From contig LSYV01000044.1 of assembly GCA_001584585.1 (NCBI GenBank), positions 135,319-145,473 on the forward strand: a stretch of DNA of 10,155 nt. Direction: 5' to 3'. The translations under genes and the position numbers were made by a program. The notes beneath the pieces were generated by a model. The model worked only from the letters and a program-made list of their open reading frames with translations. It was not told where the DNA came from and did not search any database. The DNA comes from Gonium pectorale (lineage: Eukaryota; Chlorophyta; Chlorophyceae; Chlamydomonadales; Volvocaceae). Positions 1 through 7,223 of the stretch are shown here, one piece after another (position 1 is the first letter of the stretch; every line of letters begins with the position of its first letter).

Positions 1-2738
1 AACAATGGCCGGGAGGCAACGCGGAAGTTGAGGCCGCCGACGCCGTTGTCGGACAGTCTGCCGCTCGACTCGGGGAAACCCGACGGCGCGCCGAACAGGT
101 GCGCCAGGTTGCTCTGCTGGACGAAGGTGCCGCCGCCAGTGTCAGCGCCGCTGACCCCACCCTGCGACGCCGGGGCCACGTCCGCCCCGCCTGCTGAGAA
201 GGCAGCAAAGGGGTCATCCTCTTCCGCATCGGCCGCCCGGCTGTCCGGCGGACCAAAGGGGTTCCGCGCCGCTATCTGGAATCCGCTGGCGAAGTCTCTC
301 CCTATGCCGCCGCCGGCTGCGGTGGTGGTCATGGCATCCGCGGCGGCGGCCTGGCTTGCTGCCGCCGGTCCGTGGGTCGGTGCCGCCACTGGAGCCGGAG
401 CGGGAGCGGGAGCCGGAGCGGGAGCGGGAGCGGGAGCGGGAGCGGGAGCGGGAGCGGGAGCCGGAGCCGGAGCCGGAGCCGGCAGCGGTGGCTCGAGGGG
501 CTCGGTTTCGGCCGACATAAGCTGCTCGAACGCATCGTCGAATGCGGCCAGGTCGGAGCCGGTCACAGAGCCCATGCCCGTCATTGCCGAGTCCAGGGAT
601 GGGTGATAGAGGTGTGACATGCCCGGTCGGGCCCTGCGTGTGGCGAGAGGCGGTTTGCTTGGTGCGAACGGACTGGCAGGCAAAGAGAGCGAGCGAGACA
701 GCGTGCGGGCGTGAGAGCACCGGACAAGCCGTAACGGCCGCACGCAGGCGCACCTTAAGGCCACGCCAGCCACGCCACTCGTGTCCGCATCCGCCACCTC
801 CAGGGCCCCCATATCGCCCTGGGGCGCCGCCGCTGCGGCTGCCGCGGCTGCAGCCGCAGGAGCGTCCGCCCCGACCGCCATCTGCATGCCCGCCGCCGCC
901 TCCGCCCAGACGCTCGCCGCCAAAGCCGCACCGCCAGCCACAGGCCCCGGCAAAGATCCCCCAGGTGCTGCCACAGCGTCGACCGTGGCCGCCGCCGCTG
1001 CCTCCTGCGGGGGCAAGTCTGCCTGCTTTGAGGCTGCCTGCGCGGCGCCCGCATCCCCCCACGGGGCTGTGGGCTCCGTCAGCGGAGCAGCCTCCGCAGC
1101 CGGCTCCACAGGGGCGGCATCGCTCGCTTCATTAGGGATGGCCCCTGTGGCATCAGGCGTCGGCGCGTAGCCGGTGTTGCTGCCGCTGCAATCCTGCAGT
1201 GAGGACGAGACGCTGAGGCGATGGCGACGTGAGGGCGAAGGCGCCGCCGCGGCGCCGTTGCCCGAGACCCTGGCTGGCGGCAGCGCCTGAGGCGGCATCG
1301 GCGGCAGCGCAGCCGCCCCGGAGGGAGGCAGCGGAGGGAGCGGCGCCGCAGCCGCCACTGACCACGACATTGCATCGGCCGGCGCAGCGGCTGGGGGCGC
1401 TCCCACGACCGCGCCGATGACGGGGAGCACCGGCGGGGCTGGCAGCAGGGGCTCCGCATCGGCTTCCTCTTCCTCGACCGCCGCGTCGACAGCAGGGTCT
1501 CGGGCGAAGAACGAGCGGCCGTCAAGCTCGGCCTCTGAGTCCTCCGGCGTCGCCGCCGCCGCCGCCGCGACGGCCTCCGGCGGGAGCCGCGCTCGCGCCG
1601 CCTCCTCTGCGTTGCGCGGCGCCGCGTAGGGCGTGGGCGGGAAGGCCTTGTGCTTCTCCTCGCCCTCGCCCGCGGCCACCCGAAAGCCGACCGAGACCTT
1701 GCGCGGGAACTGCGGCAGGGCCAGCGGGTCGCTTTCCGAGGGCGGCGCAGACGTGGGGGCCAGTGCGGGGGCGGCGGCGGGACCACTCCCCAGCGCGGGC
1801 TGCGGAGAGGGTGGGGGCGGAACGCCCGCGCTTGCGGCCACGAAGGGCGATGCGGCGGGGGCGAACGGCGCGGCGGCAGCGGATGCAGCAGGCGCGTGAG
1901 CTGGCTCCTGTACCATCGGCGGCAGAGGGGTGCTGACCGGGCCCGGGGCCTGCAGCGGGGACGGATATGGAGGTGCGGCAGGCGCCGTTGGCGCCATCGC
2001 TGCCCCTGGCTGCGACGCCTGCGCGCCGACGCCCATGGCTGGCGCGCCCGGGAAGCCCCCGTTTGCAAGCTCCCATCCATTCTCGTCCTCGCCAGCATCG
2101 CCGAAGAACGACAGGGACTCGTCCGGACGGGCTGAGTCGGCTGTCGGCGTCGTGCCGCCCGACACTGTACCGGCAGGTAAGGGGGCAAAGCGAACTGCCG
2201 GCGCCGGCGGCGAGATCACCGCCTGGGCAGCAGGCTGCAGCTGAGCGGGGATGCTCAAGGCGGGAACAGAGGTGCCGGCATGCGCCGGTGTCGGTGCCGG
2301 CGGGATTGCTGCTGACGGCGCCTGGGCCGCGGGGGCAGTCAGGCCCGCCGCATAGCTACTGGAGGGCGCTGCTGGGCGGGGCGGAGACGGGGCGGAGACG
2401 GCCGCAGGATAGACCGCAGGCGGAGTACTAACAGTCTGGGAGACAGAAGCGACTGGCGCTGCCGCGGGCGCCGGGGGCATGGGCGCCCCAGCAGAGCCGC
2501 CTAGTGGCCTGGTCGCCGGTGGCGGGTTCATGGGTGGCGGGGGCACTGCGGGGGGCAGCACTTTGGCAGCCGTGAAGCTCGCGGTGGGGGAGCTGGGCCA
2601 CTCGGGGCTGTCATCTCCATCGCTGACAAAGCCAGCAAACGGGTCTCCGAACGGCGCGCCTTGCGCACGGCTGGGAGTCATGTCCTCATCGTCGAAGTCC
2701 ACGTCACCCCAGCCGTCCAAGATATTTGATGTGTCCAT
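1..2738 (-). CDS. Ala/Pro-rich, probably disordered protein with DPF/NPF motifs (3' end outside window)
   Basis: The minus-strand frame starting at the ATG at 2738-2736 stays open to the left edge: 912 codons without a stop. The start is chosen because an in-frame TGA lies 15 bases upstream. I do not recognise a family. The N-terminus is acidic (MDTSNILDGWGDVDFDDED), followed by long Pro/Ala-rich stretches. A more charged stretch lies near residues 338-392 (KVSVGFRV around 347-354). There is a poly-Ala run near 625-640 and a (Pro-Ala)n tract near 753-783. DPF occurs at residues 32-34 and 842-844 and NPF at 826-828. Trp sits among acidic residues at 10, 47 and 222. DPF and NPF are known ligands of AP-2 appendage and EH domains, so a membrane-traffic adaptor role is possible but only inferred. 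No membrane segment or enzyme motif is visible. A possible intron is annotated separately. Confidence 0.75.
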   Translation of the reverse strand, partial: MDTSNILDGWGDVDFDDEDMTPSRAQGAPFGDPFAGFVSDGDDSPEWPSSPTASFTAAKVLPPAVPPPPMNPPPATRPLGGSAGAPMPPAPAAAPVASVSQTVSTPPAVYPAAVSAPSPPRPAAPSSSYAAGLTAPAAQAPSAAIPPAPTPAHAGTSVPALSIPAQLQPAAQAVISPPAPAVRFAPLPAGTVSGGTTPTADSARPDESLSFFGDAGEDENGWELANGGFPGAPAMGVGAQASQPGAAMAPTAPAAPPYPSPLQAPGPVSTPLPPMVQEPAHAPAASAAAAPFAPAASPFVAASAGVPPPPSPQPALGSGPAAAPALAPTSAPPSESDPLALPQFPRKVSVGFRVAAGEGEEKHKAFPPTPYAAPRNAEEAARARLPPEAVAAAAAATPEDSEAELDGRSFFARDPAVDAAVEEEEADAEPLLPAPPVLPVIGAVVGAPPAAAPADAMSWSVAAAAPLPPLPPSGAAALPPMPPQALPPARVSGNGAAAAPSPSRRHRLSVSSSLQDCSGSNTGYAPTPDATGAIPNEASDAAPVEPAAEAAPLTEPTAPWGDAGAAQAASKQADLPPQEAAAAATVDAVAAPGGSLPGPVAGGAALAASVWAEAAAGMQMAVGADAPAAAAAAAAAAAPQGDMGALEVADADTSGVAGVALRCACVRPLRLVRCSHARTLSRSLSLPASPFAPSKPPLATRRARPGMSHLYHPSLDSAMTGMGSVTGSDLAAFDDAFEQLMSAETEPLEPPLPAPAPAPAPAPAPAPAPAPAPAPAPAPAPAPVAAPTHGPAAASQAAAADAMTTTAAGGGIGRDFASGFQIAARNPFGPPDSRAADAEEDDPFAAFSAGGADVAPASQGGVSGADTGGGTFVQQSNLAHLFGAPSGFPESSGRLSDNGVGGLNFRVASRPL
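391..486. repeat. Hexanucleotide tandem repeat GGAGCS, coding for (Pro-Ala)n
   Basis: Fifteen exact-length units of GGAGCG or GGAGCC run from 391 to 480, with a degenerate tail to about 486. Nine units end in G and six in C; four GGAGCC units sit together at the right end. In the minus-strand gene frame each unit reads as Ala-Pro, giving a Pro-Ala rod near residues 753-783. As the unit is six bases, gain or loss of copies keeps the frame, so the tract can vary in length between strains without breaking the protein. Confidence 0.95.
634..753 (-). other. Possible in-frame intron (exitron-like) inside the disordered protein gene
   Basis: On the minus strand AAG is followed by GTGCGC at 753, a typical algal donor. 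Two acceptors follow: a pyrimidine-rich TTTGCCTGCCAG ending at 673 (intron of 81 nt) and CACGCAG ending at 634 (120 nt). Both lengths are multiples of three and there is no stop inside, so the protein frame survives whether the segment is spliced or kept. The encoded residues (Arg, Cys, Ser and Leu rich) differ from the Ala/Pro-rich protein on either side, which favours an intron. The other reading is simply uninterrupted exon. Confidence 0.4.
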
Positions 2739-2941
2739 GGATGCCAACGATCAACGGCCCCTGACTTCCACAAAGTCCTGCATCAGTATAGCTGTTATGT
2801 CTCGATCACCGAGCCACCGAGCTGCTCGGAAATAGGACTTTATGTGCCTGTCGAGAGCAACTATGTGCAGACTGCAGATGAAGCGTGGCAAGCCGAAAGA
2901 AACGGCAGCGTGTCTAGCGCGCCCACCCAAGTTGTCACCAT

Positions 2942-2995
2942 ACCTATTGTGATGAAAGTGGACTAAGTTGCATCACCTATTGTGATCTGTCCACT
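2942..2995. repeat. 12-bp direct repeat with flanking 7-bp inverted repeat in the shared promoter
   Basis: ACCTATTGTGAT occurs at 2942-2953 and again at 2975-2986, start to start 33 bases, close to three helical turns. The second copy is also enclosed by AGTGGAC (2957-2963) and its exact complement GTCCACT (2989-2995). Paired, in-phase copies in a gap between divergent genes suggest a transcription-factor site. The protein that would bind it is unknown. Confidence 0.4.
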
Positions 2996-3007
2996 GCACT
3001 ATACAGT

Positions 3008-3091
3008 ATGGAAACGGCTCGTGCAGCAATTCAGGATCAGAATCAACCGCACGGAACCAGTGCAACTGCTGCTGCGAACCGGCAATCATAA
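3008..3091 (+). CDS. Possible upstream ORF (27 codons) ahead of the rhodanese-like gene
   Basis: ATG at 3008 opens a 27-codon frame (starts METARAAIQD) ending at TAA 3089-3091, 52 bases before the rhodanese start codon. If transcription starts upstream of 3008 it would be a regulatory uORF. There is no evidence of a functional peptide, and it may be chance. Confidence 0.15.
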   Translation: METARAAIQDQNQPHGTSATAAANRQS

Positions 3092-3143
3092 TCCCTGTCA
3101 CACGATCATACATAAAAACGCAAAGGTTTTGTAACGCATTTAT

Positions 3144-5956
3144 ATGGTCATGCATACACGTCGACATGTGCACGCAAGGCACCACGCAAGGGGCGAAGCT
3201 CTGGCGACTTACCCCAGCGCCTGGGTGCGGAGACCGTGCAGAGTCTTCCGCTCGCATGTGGCAGCGCCCTGCGGTCGCGCGTCGGCTGGTCGCGACCCGC
3301 CGGGCCCTTGCGTCGACGTGCCGTGGTTGCTGCGGAACCTTGAGGTGCGCAACCACACGGGGCCCTGGCAGGTCGCTTGGGCTGCGAGAATGGAACGTTG
3401 GTGGCTGCGACAGGGGGACACTGCATGCTCGCCTCGAGTGCTAGATCCGCATGCTCCGCCCGCTCCGTAGGTTCTGCGGAGCCCTACGGCTTCTGACACG
3501 CATGTCCTCGATGCTTGTTCTCTCCACCGTGCCTCCGCAACACGAACTCTCTGCAACGCCTCTCACCTGTGTCATCCCGTTAAAGCCACCCAAGCAAGGT
3601 TGGCACCAGATGAGCGCGGGATTTGCTGTGTTGACCAGAAGGAAATGTTTCCGTTCGATCCGCAACCGGATAGTCTCACGCCTTGGTTCGGACTGCAAGC
3701 ATCGACCCGCGTGGTTCCCACTCATGGGCCAAACTCACCCACCCGACGTCCTTGGGTGGTTCGGGGTGGGGGGGGGGGCATGCACATAAAGGCCTCCCTA
3801 TTGAGAACGCCTTTTTCTCTTCTGAACCCCACCTCCCTGCATGGGTGAACGCATCTGTACCTGTTGGGCCCCGCACCCTACACCGATATGCCCTGGCGGC
3901 CTCATCTTGCCCGCGATCTTGCTGCAGGACGTGCGCGTGTTTGATGCCCGAGGCGGGATATGGCTAAGCCCAGCGGCGCATGCGGGCGGCGGGCGGGCGG
4001 GCCCTCCCAGGCCGCGGCCGTCAGAGCTCGCCGCGGACTACGACGGCTATCTTGAAGGGCACATTCCGGTGCGCTTGACAGCTGGTCGTTGACAACGCAG
4101 AAGCGATCGAGACGTTAGTGGTTGTGTCCCTGTTGCCTCCATCCTTCGGTTCCCGCCGCCATACCAGTACCTCCCAGCACAGACACATTGCTTTTAGCAC
4201 GCTCCTTTCTTAGTTCAACGCGCGCAAGCGCCGCCGCTGGCCGGAAACTGCCGTATGCTCCCGGCTGCTTTTTGGTCGCCGCAGGGCGCAGTCTTCGTCA
4301 ACTGGCTGCGTGATGGCGCTCGCTGGTGCAGCCCCGGCACCTCCGGAAACGGCTGCGGAACCAGCGAAGCCGCTGGACCAGGCCCCGACGCCGAGGGCGA
4401 CGACCTTGGCACGGCGGAGGCCGGGACGGCAGCGCTGTGTGTGGAGCTGGAGCCGGACGCGTACGTGCCCTGCTTCGAGGCTCGCGGCCTCAGCGCGGAC
4501 ATGCCGGTGGTGGTGAGCACGGTTGTCGAGGCGCTGGAGTGGGAGCCGGGTGGCGGGAGAGGCGCGCGAGGATCACTTTCAGCTCACGAACCGCCCATGC
4601 GCCTCGCCGCCGTCCCTCCGGGCGCGTGTGTGCACCGCTACAGCTGCTGCACAACACGTGCCTGCCTCTTGGCGAGCGATACACCCATGCCCTTCCTGTG
4701 TATGCCAAGTCTGGTAGTCGTCAGTGCAAGCTTGCCCCTTCTTCCGTCCCCACGCCTGTTGCCTGCTGGATCCCGCACGCATGCTTGGGGCGCGGGCGCA
4801 CGGTGCCACGTGCTGCCCTGTCCACCGTCGCTGCACCATCCGCTCGCAGGTGTACGACGACGGCGCCAGCAAGACCGCGGCGCGGGTTTGGTGGCAGCTG
4901 CAGCTGTACGGACACCCGTCGCCACGTATCCTGTACGGCGGCTGGGCGGCGTGGCGGGCGGCGGGCGGCGAGTCGGAGCTGTACGAGCCGTGCCCCTTGA
5001 AGGTAAGCAAGCTAGGGGAAGAGCATTGAGCCGGGCATGATGCCGATGCGAGGCTAAGCAGGCTCCACGGCACCGGATACATAATACACCTTGTGTCTGT
5101 CGCACATGTGCATATCTGGTGCTGATGTGCAAAGAAACGTTTTTTAACATGGCCGCCCGCACCTGCCCTCCCGCATTTTGCTGCAGCTGTCCACCACCTA
5201 TGAGGCAGAGCCCCAGATTGGCAGCCGCGCCAGTGCGCAGGAGTTTAAGGCGGCCCTGCGCGGAGGCCCGGGCGGCGGGCCCGGGGGGGCCTCGGCGCTT
5301 GCTGTCGTCGTATGTCCCGAGGTAGGAGCGCGCTTTACCGCGCGCAGCACCCAGGCCGTACAGGACGTACAAGAGCAACGGGGGGCACCAACCCTTTATG
5401 CACCCTTGCGAGCGCCAGCGCCTGCAGCGATGACCCGGTTTTGCCATATATGCGCATGGGCGCCTGGCGACGGCTTTGGGACTCGTGCGGCACATCTCTC
5501 GGCCCCTGTGTCAGCTGCCGGCCGTTGTCCAGACCTGGAATTATCGTGGCTGCGGACCCGCGCCCAGGCCGTTCCCCTTCGCCCTGTTGCGTTCCCCGCA
5601 CGCAGGAATGCAGCGATGCACCGGGGCCGCCCGCCACGACCTCCGTGCAACAAGGCGACGGCAGCCCCTGCCCGGGCTCCGGCCCCAGCTTGGGGCAAGG
5701 CCACGGCGGCCGCAGCCTGCCACTGTCACGCCTGCTGGGCTGCACGCCGGAGGGGGTGTGGCCGACCATCGCCCAGGCGGACGAGGCCCGCCTGGCCGCG
5801 CGGCTGAGCTCCGCGCTGGGCGTGGCGGTGGGGCGCGGCAGCAGCGTGCGGCTGTTGCTGGCATCGCCGCAGGACGCGGCGCTGAGCGCCTGCGTGGCGG
5901 CGGCGGCGCTGGCGGCGGCGCGCCACCCCGACTGGGCCGTGTGCGAGGCGTGGTGA
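3144..5956 (+). CDS. Tandem-rhodanese protein (thiosulfate/mercaptopyruvate sulfurtransferase family), second domain degenerate
   Basis: Exons inferred from splice sites and homology: 3144-3344, 3928-4068, 4285-4512, 4850-5002, 5187-5321 and 5606-5956 (stop TGA 5954-5956). All five introns are phase 0 and the product is 402 residues. Residues 1-55 are Arg/His-rich with almost no acidic residues, as in an organelle presequence. The first rhodanese domain is clear: VDVPWLLRNLE (57-67), DVRVFDARG (68-76), YLEGHIP joined to GAVFVNW across an intron (108-121), MPVVVYDDG (187-195), AARVWWQLQLYGH (200-212) and ILYGGWAAW (217-225). The family transfers sulfane sulfur from thiosulfate or mercaptopyruvate, using a Cys in the second domain (usually CGSGVT). 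Here the second domain keeps GHGGRSLPL (318-326) and the final EAW, but the active-site loop reads LASPQD (371-376) with no Cys. It may therefore be inactive. Start at 3144 or 3150 is uncertain, and an upstream exon is possible. Confidence 0.85.
3345..3927 (+). other. Intron 1 of the rhodanese-like gene
   Basis: This 583-base gap has donor GAG|GTGCGC and acceptor CTTGCTGCAG|GAC. Joining its flanks links WLLRNLE to DVRVFDARG, the usual spacing at the start of a rhodanese domain. It includes a G4-T-G11 homopurine run at 3763-3778. I see no coding signal or mobile element in it. Confidence 0.75.
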
Positions 5957-6085
5957 GGCCTGGGACGGGCGGCATAGGCGTGACGCATGGTCAGCATGGA
6001 GCAGGGTAGGGTAAGGTAGGGCGGCTCCGTCACAAAAGGAAGGTAGAATATACGTGTGCGTGCTATATGCATAACTTAGGTTAGG

Positions 6086-6090
6086 TTACA
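6086..6090 (-). terminator. Possible minus-strand TGTAA poly(A) signal
   Basis: TGTAA read on the minus strand lies about 325 bases beyond the stop codon of the weak candidate gene at 6415. If both this signal and the plus-strand one at 6408 are used, the two transcripts overlap by some 330 bases tail to tail. A five-base motif is weak evidence alone. Confidence 0.2.
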
Positions 6091-6407
6091 GGTACCCGTC
6101 AAAGCCTGTGTGGCCATGGGTAGATTGAAAGTAGATAGCAGCGCGCATACGAGCAGGCAAGCTATCAGACGACGGGTCACGTATTTGGCGGAAGGCGATG
6201 TGCCGGATCAGCATCGTGGTTGAGGACTTGTGGACTGGCAGTCTGGATGGCACACGGCGGACATACATGTCGCTCAGTGAACCATGTCCTCCAGGCGCGC
6301 TGTCGTAGGTATTGCGCTTGTGGTGCTTTCTGCTTTGGGACGTTGGCATGAGCACGCTCGTGATGCGTCGGGTTGCACGCAGTAGTACCTTACCCTTATT
6401 ACTAACC

Positions 6408-6412
6408 TGTAA
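6408..6412 (+). terminator. Candidate poly(A) signal TGTAA for the rhodanese-like gene
   Basis: TGTAA is the usual poly(A) signal in Chlamydomonas and relatives. This is the first plus-strand copy after the stop codon at 5956 and implies a 3' UTR of roughly 470 bases, a normal length for such algae. The stretch 5957-6425 holds no other supported feature apart from a weak opposite-strand signal at 6086-6090. Confidence 0.45.
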
Positions 6413-6414
6413 CC

Positions 6415-7223
6415 TCAAGGGACGCGATGCATTTCGTTTAAAGAATGCTTGTCTGTGGCCAGTCCATCGGACTGGCAGCCACGAAACAAGCGGACGGTGT
6501 CGAGGACGGCCATCGAAGCATGCTTGTGAAACAACTGAGTCGCTGCTTCCCACGCTGTAGCCTCGACGTGGCCACCACGGCGATGTTCGAGACGTGGCCG
6601 ACAACTTCGTGGAGTGGTGGGGTACGTGTCCGTGCAGTAATTTGGGAACCGGCACTCCACGACAGGGTCAGCGAGCTGATCATGATCCACTGCCACAGCC
6701 CTCCCACGGACAGTCACCTGTCTGGAGTGGCATGGCCGGATAATGTGCAGAACGCTGCAAATCGCTTCATCGGCAAGTTGCGCAAGCTGGACCCTGCAGA
6801 GGTAGAGCAGAGTGGCCAGGGGACGCGTGAGGTATGGGCGGGGACGGGGCGGGAGCGGGGAAGAGGGCTGCAGCGGGCAAAGTGGCATGGCCATGTGCGC
6901 CGGCCACGCTGCGAGTGGACTATGGTGGTGGGCTCCCAACGTGCACACGGACACGCTCACACGCCCCGCCCGCACTTCACTACACTCAGCAGTTTCCACC
7001 CTTGCGTGCTTGCATTGCCCGCCATCCGTAAGGGCGGGCACTGGGCGGTCCGCAGGGAGCGGCCCGCTTGCTTGGCGGAGAGCCTGGCCAGCTGCATGCA
7101 GGGGTGGGGCGGGGCCCCGGTGGACGCCAGTAGCGCCCGTCGGCGAGGCCGGTGGCGAGCAGCATCAGTGCTGGGGCATGGGAGGCGGACAGCTAGCAGT
7201 TGGCAGGCGGCAGCTGGCGTCAT
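6415..7223 (-). CDS. Weak two-exon candidate gene, unknown protein
   Basis: A possible minus-strand gene: exon 1 from the ATG at 7223 to 6961, intron 6960-6794 (donor GTGAGC; acceptor with the tract CTCTGCTCTACCTCTGCAG), and exon 2 from 6793 to the TGA at 6417-6415. The join is in frame and gives 213 residues. The N-terminal part is Ala/Arg/Ser-rich and could be a presequence (MTPAAACQLLAVRLP). The second exon contains VQLAQLADEAICSVLHII, which could form a helix. I recognise no domain, and codon use is less G/C-ending than in the neighbours. The opposite strand is also open here (6445-7314), so the coding strand is uncertain. It may be noncoding or decayed sequence. Confidence 0.25.

Larger units (their letters stand above)
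2739..3143. promoter_or_regulatory. Divergent intergenic region, probable bidirectional promoter
   Basis: This stretch of about 405 bases separates the start codons of two genes that point away from each other, and is clearly less GC-rich than the exons. It must hold both 5' UTRs and at least part of both promoters. It contains a 12-bp direct repeat (2942-2953 and 2975-2986). A TATAAAT on the minus strand at 3144-3138 and an ATAAAG at 2843-2838 are possible TATA elements for the leftward gene; CTATACAG near 2998 is a weak one for the rightward gene. Transcription starts cannot be placed from sequence alone. Confidence 0.5.

Noticed and set aside
28..606. Plus-strand frame with a long Gly-Ala run, and minus-strand Ser-Arg and Leu-Pro repeat frames over the same bases
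   Set aside because: They are alternative readings of the hexanucleotide repeat. Only the minus-strand Pro-Ala frame is continuous with a 912-codon open frame with sensible acidic and Phe/Trp motifs.
1079..2188. Arg/Pro-rich 369-codon frame on the minus strand
   Set aside because: It is the +1 shadow of the Ala/Pro-rich frame; Arg-rich reading is the usual artefact of GC-rich coding DNA.
6075..6092. TTAGGTTAGGTTA, telomere-like repeat
   Set aside because: Only about two units, and not the TTTTAGGG-type telomere of these algae; treated as chance.
6083..6415. A 333-base miniature inverted-repeat transposon
   Set aside because: The complementary ends are only 11 bases, do not extend further, and no target-site duplication flanks them.
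6086..6655. 189-codon minus-strand frame
   Set aside because: No recognisable motif, mixed composition, and it overlaps the likely 3' UTR of the rhodanese-like gene and another frame with better splice support.
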